From the NCBI GenBank assembly GCA_024635885.1, contig JAGXIA010000064.1, forward strand, positions 1 to 14,630: a stretch of DNA of 14,630 nucleotides, read 5' to 3'. This document shows positions 1 through 6,778 of this stretch, one piece after another. Position numbers and translations under genes: made by a program. How positions within the stretch are numbered: position 1 is the stretch's first letter; every line of letters starts with the position of its first letter. The notes below the pieces were generated by a model that saw only the letters and a program-made list of their open reading frames with translations, ran no database searches and was not told where the DNA came from. The stretch is from Helicobacteraceae bacterium (lineage in GTDB: Bacteria > Campylobacterota > Campylobacteria > Campylobacterales > Sulfurimonadaceae).

Positions 1-150
1 CGTTTAAAAGTTTACCACGAGCTTACACAACCTCTAATTGGTTATTATAAAGAACAAGCTTCTAAAAATAACAGTTTAACTTACATTACTGTTGATGGTA
101 CAGCAGATATTGCTGATGTTGAGGCAAATATTGTTTCTAAATTAGGTTAA
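1..150 (+). CDS. adk: Adenylate kinase, C-terminal fragment (long, E. coli-like type)
   Basis: The reading frame is open from base 1 and stops at TAA 148-150, leaving 49 residues of a gene that starts outside the window. The piece reads RLKVYHELTQPLIGYYKEQ, later VDGTADIADV and ends SKLG. This follows the C-terminus of E. coli-type adenylate kinase (RLVEYHQMTAPLIGYY, VDGTKPVAEV, ILG) closely. That enzyme interconverts ATP + AMP and 2 ADP in the cytoplasm. The P-loop, NMP-binding and LID parts are not visible. The neighbour on the other strand is another adenylate kinase of a different type, so the organism seems to have two. The shared hairpin at 148-171 ends this gene. The family call rests on the last quarter of the protein only. 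Confidence 0.8.
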   Translation, partial: RLKVYHELTQPLIGYYKEQASKNNSLTYITVDGTADIADVEANIVSKLG

Positions 151-171
151 TTGAACCCTTGGGTTCAATTA
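148..171. terminator. Bidirectional hairpin containing both stop codons of the convergent kinase genes
   Basis: An 11-bp perfect inverted repeat (arms 148-158 TAATTGAACCC and 161-171 GGGTTCAATTA, with TT between) lies exactly between the convergent genes. The TAA of the plus-strand kinase is 148-150 and the complement of the minus-strand TAA is 169-171, so both stop codons are in the stem. There is no long T tract on either side. The position and symmetry suggest a shared terminator for both strands; this is inference. Confidence 0.7.
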
Positions 172-738
172 TATTGTAGAGTTTATAAAACTTTTCATCT
201 CAGCAACTACCTCTTCGATAGCTCCTTCACCAGAAATTGTCTTTAAAAGATTTTTAGCATTGTAAAAAGCTTCTATATCAGCTAAAGGTTCTGTATAAAC
301 TTTCATACGCTTATCAAATACTTCTGTATTGTCATCAGCACCGCGGGCACGACCTAGAACTCTATCTCTTGCAATTTCTTCGCTTACGTGCACTTCTATA
401 ACACTGCAAAGCTCTAAAGTTGAATCTTTACTTAGATACTCATCTAAAGCATTTAATTGCTCCATGCTTCTTGGGTAGCCGTCTATGATAATTATGTCGG
501 TAGGAGCATTTTTGATAACATGTACAATAGTCTCTATCGCTATTTTAATAGGAACTATTAAACCTTTAGATATGTAGTTATTTATTTCTAAACCACGCTC
601 ACTTGCGCTTGCGACTTCAGCTCTTAACATATCGCCCGTAGAGTAGTGTGTTATTGCATCATTTTGCTGGGCTATTAACTCTGCATCTGTAGTTTTACCG
701 GAGCCGGGTGCTCCGATAATTAGAAATAGCTTCTTCAT
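169..738 (-). CDS. adk: Adenylate kinase (short-LID, Campylobacter type)
   Basis: This cytoplasmic enzyme balances ATP, ADP and AMP. The 189-residue protein opens with [19 protein letters not shown], whose P-loop GAPGSGKT lies at residues 9-16. THYSTGDMLRAEV (about 30-42) is the NMP-binding helix region and IIDGYPRS (84-91) is the family motif. The LID is short: LGRARGADDNTEVFDKRMKVY (about 128-148) has no zinc-type insert. Overall it matches the Campylobacter Adk I know. The start at 736-738 overlaps the aspS stop as TAATG, so it is probably translationally coupled to aspS. It lies tail-to-tail with a second, longer-type adenylate kinase. A UMP/CMP kinase is the main alternative, but the close match to Campylobacter Adk and the partner gene aspS favour Adk. 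Confidence 0.9.
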   Translation of the reverse strand: MKKLFLIIGAPGSGKTTDAELIAQQNDAITHYSTGDMLRAEVASASERGLEINNYISKGLIVPIKIAIETIVHVIKNAPTDIIIIDGYPRSMEQLNALDEYLSKDSTLELCSVIEVHVSEEIARDRVLGRARGADDNTEVFDKRMKVYTEPLADIEAFYNAKNLLKTISGEGAIEEVVAEMKSFINSTI

Positions 739-2495
739 TATGCTTTAGTCTGCTCACGTAGTCTGATATGAAGGTCACGAAGCTGAGTATTATCAACTGC
801 ACTTGGTGCTTTTGTAAGAATACAAGAGGCTTTTTGTGTTTTAGGGAATGCAATAACATCTCTAATGCTGGCTTTTTTAGTGATTAGCATCATTAATCTG
901 TCAAAACCTAATGCAAATCCGCCATGTGGAGGTGCGCCAAATTTAAGAGCGTCAAGTAAGAAGCCAAACTTCTCTTGTGCTTCTTCTTCTTCGATACCAA
1001 GAAGTTTAAAAACTTCATTTTGAATGTCTTGCTTATGTATACGGATAGAACCGCCGCCAAGCTCAGTACCGTTTAAAACGATATCGTAAGCTATGGACTC
1101 AATGTCTTCTACATTCTCTTTGTCAGTGTCTTTAGGCATAGTAAATGGATGGTGAAGTGCTTTTACTCTTCCATCTTCAACTTCAAACATTGGGAAATCT
1201 ACTACCCATACAAATTCAAATGCATCTCTGTCTAAAATATTCATCTTTTCATGTTCTGCTAAGAAAATTCTTAATCTTCCCATGTAGTCAAGTACAGTTT
1301 TCTTGTCACCTGCGCCAAAGAATACAACGTCACCAACTTCAAGCTCAGTTCTTTGTATAATAAGTGCAATATCTTCTTCAGTGAAAAATTTAACAAGAGG
1401 ACCTTTAAGACCATCTTCTTTCATTTGAAAGTAACCAAGACCGTGAGCACCAAACTTACGTACGAAGTCTTCAAAAGTCTTCATCTCTCTTTTTGAGAAT
1501 ATAAGGTCAGCGCCTGGAACTTTAAGAGCTTTAATACGGTTTGTATGCGGAGCTTTTGCTATGCTTGTAAAGATTTCATTATCACATCTTGAAAAAATGT
1601 CTATAACATCAACCATTTTAAGGTCGTATCTTAAGTCCGGTTTATCGCAACCATACCATTCCATAGCATTGTTGTGCGTAATGCGGTTAAATGGAGGTTT
1701 AATGTCTACATTACAGGCTTTAAACATAGCAACAAGTAATTTTTCAGCTACTTTAATAACGTCTTCTTGGTTACAAAAGCTCATCTCAACATCTATCTGA
1801 GTAAATTCAGGCTGTCTGTCAGCTCTTAAGTCTTCATCACGGAAACATTTTGCTATTTGAAAGTATCTGTCAAATCCGCCAACCATTAAAAGTTGTTTGA
1901 AAAGCTGTGGTGATTGAGGAAGAGCATAAAACTCTCCGGCATGAACACGAGAAGGAACCAAATAGTCTCTTGCACCCTCTGGAGTTGATTTAGTAAGTAT
2001 TGGAGTTTCTACTTCTAAGAAGCCTTCTTCATCCAAAATATTTCTAGCTGCGATTGCTGCTTTTGAGCGAAGACGGAAGACCTCATAAAGGTCAGGGTCT
2101 CTTAGCTCTAAATAACGGTACTTAAGAGTAGTCTCTTCACCAACGGTTTTGTCGCCGATCACAAATGGAAGGGCAGCAGATTTATTTTCAATAATAAGTT
2201 CAGTAACTATAATCTCAATAGCACCTGTTTTTAGTTTTGGGTTAGTTAAACCTTCTCCACGAAGACGAACCTTGCCTTTGGCGATAAGAACAAACTCATC
2301 ACGAACGGTATCAGCAACTTTATGTGCTTCTGGACCATCTTCGGGGTCAAGAGTAAGCTGGATTAAACCTGTTTTATCTCTTAAATCGATGAAAATAATT
2401 CCACCATGATCTCGATAGTTGTTAGCCCAACCAGCTAAAACAATATCTTCGCCTACGTTTACTTCACTTAAATCTGTACAATAATGACTTCTCAT
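738..2495 (-). CDS. aspS: Aspartyl-tRNA synthetase, probably non-discriminating (Asp/Asn)
   Basis: This class II synthetase charges tRNA-Asp, and probably also tRNA-Asn, with aspartate. At 585 residues it has the bacterial length. Visible parts are an N-terminal OB-fold anticodon-binding domain (about 1-105, with [10 protein letters not shown]), motif 1 around FLEVETPIL (159-167), motif 2 [18 protein letters not shown] (218-235), the bacterial insertion domain, and motif 3 [12 protein letters not shown] near 526-537. In the OB fold, Leu83 and Leu88 occupy the positions of Asn82 and Met87 in E. coli. They match the leucines (81, 86) that I recall being linked to loose tRNA specificity in the Helicobacter pylori enzyme. 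The start is ATG 2493-2495, with AGGA about 11 bases upstream. It is the first gene of a two-gene unit with adk. Confidence 0.95.
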   Translation of the reverse strand: MRSHYCTDLSEVNVGEDIVLAGWANNYRDHGGIIFIDLRDKTGLIQLTLDPEDGPEAHKVADTVRDEFVLIAKGKVRLRGEGLTNPKLKTGAIEIIVTELIIENKSAALPFVIGDKTVGEETTLKYRYLELRDPDLYEVFRLRSKAAIAARNILDEEGFLEVETPILTKSTPEGARDYLVPSRVHAGEFYALPQSPQLFKQLLMVGGFDRYFQIAKCFRDEDLRADRQPEFTQIDVEMSFCNQEDVIKVAEKLLVAMFKACNVDIKPPFNRITHNNAMEWYGCDKPDLRYDLKMVDVIDIFSRCDNEIFTSIAKAPHTNRIKALKVPGADLIFSKREMKTFEDFVRKFGAHGLGYFQMKEDGLKGPLVKFFTEEDIALIIQRTELEVGDVVFFGAGDKKTVLDYMGRLRIFLAEHEKMNILDRDAFEFVWVVDFPMFEVEDGRVKALHHPFTMPKDTDKENVEDIESIAYDIVLNGTELGGGSIRIHKQDIQNEVFKLLGIEEEEAQEKFGFLLDALKFGAPPHGGFALGFDRLMMLITKKASIRDVIAFPKTQKASCILTKAPSAVDNTQLRDLHIRLREQTKA

Positions 2496-2525
2496 AAATA
2501 TAGAGTCCTAAAAATAATTTTCGCG

Positions 2526-2531
2526 ATTGTA
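2526..2531 (-). promoter_or_regulatory. Candidate -10 box for aspS
   Basis: Read on the minus strand, TACAAT lies about 31 bases before the aspS ATG and would give a short leader. It overlaps the end of the inverted repeat at 2528-2552, so a protein bound there could block it. The -35 match is poor, which is common in Campylobacterota. This is a weak call. Confidence 0.35.
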
Positions 2532-2552
2532 TCTAAAATAAGTTTAGATACA
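2528..2552. promoter_or_regulatory. Perfect inverted repeat (possible operator) upstream of aspS
   Basis: TGTATCTAAA (2528-2537) and TTTAGATACA (2543-2552) are perfect 10-base arms around ATAAG. The repeat lies in the divergent aspS/nadK region, 32 bases before the aspS start. The AT-rich arms and 5-base centre suit a dimeric DNA-binding protein better than a strong RNA hairpin. I do not recognise the regulator. Confidence 0.5.
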
Positions 2553-2601
2553 CATGAATAATGTTCTATTAAAGATATAGAAAATTGATTCTGAGTGTTC
2601 T

Positions 2602-2629
2602 TTGACTTTTAACAACTTCATTGTATAAT
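2602..2629 (+). promoter_or_regulatory. Sigma-70-type promoter for nadK
   Basis: TTGACT (2602-2607) and a perfect TATAAT (2624-2629), preceded by TTG, are separated by 16 bases. Transcription would start near 2636, about 23 bases before the nadK GTG. This is the best promoter match in the window. Confidence 0.7.
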
Positions 2630-2658
2630 CAAAAAAATAATTTTATAAAAGAGCAATC

Positions 2659-3513
2659 GTGCAAAGTACTAAAATAAAAAAAGTCGGTGTTATTTTAAGA
2701 CCATCAACGCCTGAACTTAAAAGTAGTTTTTTTAAACTTGAAAAAACTTTCAATAATCACGGCATTGAAGTGCATTTAGAAAGTATAAGTGGTCGGATGA
2801 TAGATTTTATGGGAACAGAATTTGAGATGCTTTGTGAACAGTCCGATGCACTTGTGACACTTGGTGGTGACGGAACACTGATCTCTGCTGCTAGAAGGTC
2901 TTTTGATTTTGATATACCAATATTTGGTGTTTATGCAGGAAACCTTGGTTTTTTAGCAGATGTCAGCATGGATGAACTCGATGAATTTGTCGGAAATTTG
3001 GCATGTGGAAACTATCGTATTGATGAACGCTCAGTACTTGAGGCAACGATAATCAAAGATGGGCGAGAAATAAAAATGCATGCATTTAACGATATTGTCC
3101 TAACTCGTCCATCTATCTCAAATATGATTAACATTGAAACACTTGTCGATGGAAAAGCTTTTAATACTTACTATGGCGACGGCGTTATAGTCGCAACTCC
3201 GACAGGATCAACTGCCTATAATCTCTCAGCCGGCGGACCGGTTCTTTTTCCTCTTACGAGAGTATTTACCCTTACGCCAATTTGTCCACATTCATTAAAG
3301 CAGAGACCGGTAGTACTTCCAGGTGAATTTTCAATCGAGATGAAAACACCAACAAATCCTGCTTTAATGATAGTCGATGGTCAAGATATATATGAACTTG
3401 ACATAGGTGAAAGCGTACATATTAAACTGGCTTCAAAGAATGCAAAGCTAATACATAGAGAAGAGTTTAATTATTTTGATGTTTTAAAAGAGAAACTAGG
3501 GTGGGGTGAATAA
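2659..3513 (+). CDS. nadK: NAD kinase
   Basis: This cytoplasmic enzyme phosphorylates NAD+ to NADP+, the only known de novo route to NADP. The 284-residue protein carries GGDGT at 69-73 in LVTLGGDGTLISAARR, GNLGFLAD (94-101), the NDIV segment (144-147), and PTGSTAYNLSAGGP (181-194), followed by TPICPHSL. All are family hallmarks and the length is normal. The start is GTG 2659-2661 with only a weak GAG before it. A strong promoter lies just upstream, and no in-frame ATG comes before the conserved part. In the related genomes I recall, recN follows directly. Here 1.7 kb of opposite-strand genes intervenes, so recN has lost co-transcription with nadK. Confidence 0.95.
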   Translation: MQSTKIKKVGVILRPSTPELKSSFFKLEKTFNNHGIEVHLESISGRMIDFMGTEFEMLCEQSDALVTLGGDGTLISAARRSFDFDIPIFGVYAGNLGFLADVSMDELDEFVGNLACGNYRIDERSVLEATIIKDGREIKMHAFNDIVLTRPSISNMINIETLVDGKAFNTYYGDGVIVATPTGSTAYNLSAGGPVLFPLTRVFTLTPICPHSLKQRPVVLPGEFSIEMKTPTNPALMIVDGQDIYELDIGESVHIKLASKNAKLIHREEFNYFDVLKEKLGWGE

Positions 3514-3516
3514 AAT

Positions 3517-3531
3517 CGCAAATAACTTGCG
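3517..3531. terminator. Small hairpin between convergent nadK and membrane gene
   Basis: CGCAA-ATAAC-TTGCG forms a 5-bp stem just after the nadK stop and before the end of the opposing gene at 3540. It has no T tract on either strand. It may be a weak terminator, on position only. Confidence 0.3.
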
Positions 3532-3539
3532 CTAATGTG

Positions 3540-4025
3540 TCAATCTTGATTTTCATTCTTATGTATTTTATTTTCTATTTTTTCTATCGTTACACTAAGC
3601 TTCTGGTATATACCAAGTGCCACAACCAGAATAGCTGACACCCCAATGAGTAAAGCCGGATACATCAAAAGGCTGAGATCTTTCGTTCCTGCTTTAAAGA
3701 TAAAGACTAAACCTTCAATACTAACTGCAATAGTAATGATTACAATTATTTTTGTAATTGTTCTTCTAGCTTCTTCAGGATCACGAAGCTCTTTATTTAA
3801 AAATACTTCTTCTTCCATTATATATTGCGCAACATCAATCAAAGCTGCAGATATAATAATCGCACCTACAGATTGAAGCATTGATTGAATAAACTCAGTT
3901 GTATCACCAATTTTTAAAATTACCTCATAAACAGACCAACCCATAATTATTAGGGATAGGGCTATAAGGATTAAAGCCGAGAACAGATGAACTGCAGAGA
4001 AGATAAAATTAAATATTTTTTTCAT
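3540..4025 (-). CDS. Four-helix inner-membrane protein of unknown function
   Basis: I do not recognise a named family for this 161-residue protein. It has four hydrophobic segments, at about 7-35, 47-69, 90-111 and 117-140. A charged loop between helices 2 and 3 reads YIMEEEVFLNKELRDPEEARR (68-88). A charged, coil-like tail of about 20 residues (QKLSVTIEKIENKIHKNEN) follows helix 4. The acidic/arginine-rich loop looks conserved-type and is probably cytoplasmic, along with both ends. ATG at 4023-4025 is preceded by AAGGG at a good distance. It is the last of three minus-strand genes in the insert between nadK and recN, about 150 bases after the periplasmic coiled-coil gene, so shared transcription is possible but not certain. 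Being a real gene is well supported; the function is unknown. Confidence 0.75.
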   Translation of the reverse strand: MKKIFNFIFSAVHLFSALILIALSLIIMGWSVYEVILKIGDTTEFIQSMLQSVGAIIISAALIDVAQYIMEEEVFLNKELRDPEEARRTITKIIVIITIAVSIEGLVFIFKAGTKDLSLLMYPALLIGVSAILVVALGIYQKLSVTIEKIENKIHKNENQD

Positions 4026-4092
4026 AATTTAACCCTTATGAATTTTCATTAATAAGAAGCTGTCGAGCATAAGTGCAAAACCAATATAGTTT

Positions 4093-4160
4093 TGCGTAAC
4101 CGGTTTGGAAAAGTTGCGCTGCTTGCGCTATGCAATTTCTTCTAATCCAGGTTTGACGCA
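4093..4160. repeat. Long imperfect hairpin with bulges (terminator or attC-like structure)
   Basis: TGCGTAACC (4093-4101) pairs with GGTT-tg-ACGCA (4150-4160, two-base bulge). Inside it, GGTTTGGA (4102-4109) pairs imperfectly with TCTAATCC (4141-4148), and AAAGTTGC (4110-4117) with GCAATTTCT (4132-4140). The apex can also form GCGC-TGCTT-GCGC (4116-4128). About 25 pairs are interrupted by bulges. The outer bases resemble integron attC core sites at 6 of 7 positions (GCGTAAC and GTTTGAC). It lies 14 bases past the end of the 4175-4630 gene, so a terminator is the simpler reading. Confidence 0.45.
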
Positions 4161-4174
4161 GTTAGCAGGCAATT

Positions 4175-4630
4175 TTACTTGCTAGATTCAAATTCATTTT
4201 CAGATTTTTGCCAAGCATTATTGAGAGTCTTATATGCATCTGAAAAACCTTTTTTCATATGCCCCCAAGCGTTTCCAGTAGTGTTTTTCATGCTTCCAAA
4301 CCATTCAGCTACTTGATTTCGCTGCTTGCGTAGTGCTTTGAGACTATCACGAGTATTTTTACGCGCTTCTTCACTCATTTTATCCCAACTTTTATCAACA
4401 CGTGCTTCTAAACTCTCAATCCTCTTATCCACCTTATCCAAAGCCTTTTTTGTTTTGCGAATCGCCTCGTTTTTCTGCTTAACAGTATACGAATCAAGCG
4501 TCTGAATTAAATCTTGTGTTTCTTGCTTAACTTCTTTCATTGAAGCCTTATCACCTGATGTTTGCGCATAGCACAAAGGTGATGTTCCGAGGATACCCAT
4601 CAATACAATTGTATATATATTAAATTTCAT
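4175..4630 (-). CDS. Exported coiled-coil protein with C-terminal 11-residue repeats
   Basis: This 151-residue protein begins with a signal peptide (MKFNIYTIVLMGILG..., likely cut after CYA at 22), so the mature protein should be periplasmic. Residues 30-107 are almost all charged helix (for example KALDKVDKRIESLEARVDK). The last 44 residues fall into four 11-residue units (108-118, 119-129, 130-140, 141-151), such as GNAWGHMKKGF and SDAYKTLNNAW. The units match those of the 95-residue neighbour upstream, so the two look like secreted and cytoplasmic versions of one module. ATG is preceded by a near-perfect AAGGAGGT (complement at 4636-4643), suggesting strong translation. It lies 39 bases after the 95-residue gene in a likely operon. 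The helical pattern suggests binding to a membrane or envelope surface; the exact function is unknown. Confidence 0.8.
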   Translation of the reverse strand: MKFNIYTIVLMGILGTSPLCYAQTSGDKASMKEVKQETQDLIQTLDSYTVKQKNEAIRKTKKALDKVDKRIESLEARVDKSWDKMSEEARKNTRDSLKALRKQRNQVAEWFGSMKNTTGNAWGHMKKGFSDAYKTLNNAWQKSENEFESSK

Positions 4631-4669
4631 TTGTTACCTCCTTTTTTTATGGTCATTTTGATCATTTGT

Positions 4670-4957
4670 TTATTTAAATTCAGACGTAGCCGACTTCACT
4701 GCATTACCGAGCGAGTTCCAGGCATTATCCATACCATCTTTTAAATCCTCCCATGCATCACCACTATCTCCCTTCAGTTTCTCAAGTTTGCTGTTTGCAG
4801 TATCTTGCATTGATCGGAGTTCCTTGATTTGTTGATTGTATTCAAGTTGTGTATCAGCTTCTGCTTTTTTAGCTTTTGCCTCGAGCTTATCAATATCTGC
4901 ACTCCATTCGTCCAATTGCGCCTGTAGTTTCTTTTGGTAAGTTTCTTTCGTGTTCAT
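4670..4957 (-). CDS. Small coiled-coil protein, sll1863-type stress-response family
   Basis: This is a 95-residue, highly charged, helical protein without a signal peptide, so it is probably cytoplasmic. It opens MNTKETYQKKLQAQLDEW, continues with DIDKLEAKAKKAEADTQLEY, and ends in 11-residue units GDAWEDLKDGM (66-76), DNAWNSLGNAV (77-87) and KSATSEFK. The sequence style (KLQAQLDEW, DIDKLEAKA, SGDAWEDLK) agrees with the small proteins named after cyanobacterial sll1863 and labelled stress-response; that is recall, not a search. ATG 4955-4957 has a strong AAAGGAG (complement 4964-4970) six bases away. It is first of the minus-strand accessory genes. Its mechanism is not known to me; the amphipathic repeats suggest membrane association or assembly. 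Confidence 0.8.
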   Translation of the reverse strand: MNTKETYQKKLQAQLDEWSADIDKLEAKAKKAEADTQLEYNQQIKELRSMQDTANSKLEKLKGDSGDAWEDLKDGMDNAWNSLGNAVKSATSEFK

Positions 4958-5127
4958 TTTAATCTCCTTTTATAATTTAGTTTATATTTATATTTAGATT
5001 TAACTGATAGTTGAAAGATTCCAACATCACCTTCTTTTACATTGTAAGCCTAAGTAGTAATTTAACATACACAGACTTAAATAAACATTATCTAATATTA
5101 AAAACTTACAAGTAATAATTTATTTTT

Positions 5128-5173
5128 AAAGCTTTGAAAAATATGACATAATGTCATAAAAGAAAGCTTTTTT
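5128..5173. promoter_or_regulatory. Operator-like palindrome inside AAAGCTTT repeats
   Basis: TATGACAT-A-ATGTCATA (5142-5158) is a perfect 17-base palindrome. It is flanked by two identical AAAGCTTT copies (5128-5135 and 5163-5170), each itself palindromic; the second runs into a T tract. The centre is about 96 bases before recN and 193 before the accessory operon. It could be a regulator site for either, or the whole could fold as a terminator. The regulator is not identified. Confidence 0.5.
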
Positions 5174-5184
5174 AAAAAAATAAC

Positions 5185-5218
5185 TATAATTATGAAAACT
5201 TAATAAAAAAAGTATAAT
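5185..5218 (+). promoter_or_regulatory. Candidate promoter boxes for recN
   Basis: There are two perfect TATAAT boxes, at 5185-5190 and 5213-5218. The second would give a leader of about 20 bases. Neither has a good -35. AAGG at 5234-5237 is the ribosome-binding site before ATG 5246. Confidence 0.45.
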
Positions 5219-5245
5219 TCAAAAACAATTTATAAGGTTGTATAA

Positions 5246-6778
5246 ATGATTGAAAGATTTTATCTTAAAGATTATCTTAGTTTTAAAGAAGTTGAACTTA
5301 ACTTGGCATGTGGATTGGTTGTTTTTACCGGTCCAAGCGGAAGTGGAAAATCTATTCTTATGAACTCACTTCTTTCATCACTTGGTGCCAGCAGTTGTGA
5401 GGCATCACTTTGTGAGTCCGGTGTTACTTGGGAACTTGACAGCGAAAATACCGGCATAGAAAATGATGATATCAATGTTTTTAAGCATATAAAAAAAGAG
5501 AAATCAAGGTACTTTATAAACAACCAGACTGTATCTAAAAAAGCAATGGCTGGGCTGGGTTCAAAATACCTTAGACACTTGAGTCTAAAAGACTTTAGTG
5601 ATTTTGAAAATGAAAACCTTATATCTATTTTAGACAATAGAATCGAAAATATTGGACCTGTAAAAAATGAATATAAAAAGATTTTTGCAGAGCATAAAAT
5701 ACTAAAATCAGAACTTATTAAAATACAAGAAGAAGAGAAAAGAATTGTTGAATTAAAAGAGTTTGCTTCTTTTGAGATTAAAAAAATAGAAGATATTTCT
5801 CCTAAAGTGCTTGAAGATGAAGAGCTTTTAGAGATAAAAAAAGGCTTGTCAAAAAAAGAAAAAGTACTTGAGAGTATTGAAGAAGCAAGTGCTATTTTTG
5901 AACATGAACATAAGGCATTCAGTGCACTTGAAGCTTTAGACATAGACAGTTCATTTTTCGATGATGCCATGAATGAGTTAAGAGCAGTTTTAGACACAGC
6001 CCAAGAAAAGTTCAGCGCACTTGATGATGTAGATGTGGAAGAGGTTTTAAACCGCATAGAAGAGCTTAGCGGCTTGAAAAGACGTTATGGAGGCATAGAA
6101 GAGGCTCTTGAGTATAAAGAACAAAAGAAAAAAGAGTTGGCTGAGTATGAAAATATAGAAATAACGAAAGACGATTTAGAAAAAAAATACACTATAATAG
6201 ATGCAAAACTAAAAGATTTGGCAAAAAGTTTGACTGGGCTTCGGCATGTGGAAATAAAGTCTTTCAAAGACGATTTAAACAAATACTTAAAAGAGTTATA
6301 CCTAAGAGAAGCAGAAGTTGAAATTGAAGAATCAGAATATACAGCTTTAGGAAAAGACAAGATTTTACTAAAACTAAATTCTACGGAGCTGCAAAAAATC
6401 AGTACCGGTGAGTTTAACAGACTTAGACTTGCAATACTTGCTCTTAAATCAGAATATATGAGTAAAAATGGCGGTGTTTTAATGCTTGATGAGATTGATG
6501 CAAATCTTAGTGGGGAAGAGTCTATGAGTGTTGCTAAAGTTCTAAGACAGCTTTCCGCTCATTTTCAAATTTTTGTAATCTCTCATCAGCCGCAACTGAC
6601 TTCAATGGGTGACCAGCACTTTCTTATTTATAAAGAAGGTGATGAGTCATTTGCAAAAGAGCTTGATTTTAATGATAGAGTAGATGAAGTGGCTAGGATT
6701 ATTAGCGGTGAGAGTGTGACGAAGGAAGCTAAAAAATTTGCAAAAGAACTTTTAGAGGCGAATAAGTGTGCTTTATAG
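5246..6778 (+). CDS. recN: DNA repair ATPase RecN, short Campylobacterota form
   Basis: RecN is an SMC-like ATPase that acts at DNA double-strand breaks in the nucleoid. The 510-residue protein has Walker A GPSGSGKS (29-36), a long charged coiled-coil middle (roughly 140-345), the ABC signature as ISTGEFNRLRLA (385-396), Walker B VLMLDEID (411-418) with D-loop NLSGEES, and the switch-histidine segment VISHQPQL (about 444-451). The order and the ending QHFLIYKE match RecN. It is shorter than the E. coli form (about 550 residues) and its signature STGE replaces the usual SGGE. ATG 5246 has AAGG eight bases upstream. Its 3' end overlaps a small membrane-protein gene, which in turn overlaps tatD, so the three are probably co-transcribed. 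Confidence 0.9.
   Translation: MIERFYLKDYLSFKEVELNLACGLVVFTGPSGSGKSILMNSLLSSLGASSCEASLCESGVTWELDSENTGIENDDINVFKHIKKEKSRYFINNQTVSKKAMAGLGSKYLRHLSLKDFSDFENENLISILDNRIENIGPVKNEYKKIFAEHKILKSELIKIQEEEKRIVELKEFASFEIKKIEDISPKVLEDEELLEIKKGLSKKEKVLESIEEASAIFEHEHKAFSALEALDIDSSFFDDAMNELRAVLDTAQEKFSALDDVDVEEVLNRIEELSGLKRRYGGIEEALEYKEQKKKELAEYENIEITKDDLEKKYTIIDAKLKDLAKSLTGLRHVEIKSFKDDLNKYLKELYLREAEVEIEESEYTALGKDKILLKLNSTELQKISTGEFNRLRLAILALKSEYMSKNGGVLMLDEIDANLSGEESMSVAKVLRQLSAHFQIFVISHQPQLTSMGDQHFLIYKEGDESFAKELDFNDRVDEVARIISGESVTKEAKKFAKELLEANKCAL

Larger units (their letters stand above)
4958..5245. other. Divergent intergenic region (288 bases) between accessory genes and recN
   Basis: This very AT-rich stretch separates the minus-strand 95-residue gene from recN. 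It holds the strong ribosome-binding site of the former, the palindrome at 5142-5158 with its flanking AAAGCTTT copies, and candidate recN promoter boxes. No RNA gene or additional coding frame is apparent. I could not place a convincing promoter for the minus-strand operon; several TATAAA-like boxes are present. Confidence 0.5.

Noticed and set aside
1145..2409. Plus-strand open frames inside aspS
   Set aside because: They are antisense to the well-supported aspS and show no family motif or sensible start signal.
3526..4330. Short shared words (CTTGCGCTAATG / CTTGCGCTATG; GCTGCTTGCG at 4118 and 4321) as mobile-element repeats
   Set aside because: Only 10-12 bases are shared, one copy is inside a coding region, and there is no consistent spacing or terminal inverted repeat.
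4998..5015. TTAAC-TGATA-GTTGA as an FNR/NssR-type box upstream of the accessory operon
   Set aside because: The spacer is five bases instead of four and one arm has a mismatch; this is not convincing in such AT-rich DNA.
5272..6360. Minus-strand open frames inside recN
   Set aside because: They are serine- and phenylalanine-rich mirror images of the AT-rich recN codons, without motifs.
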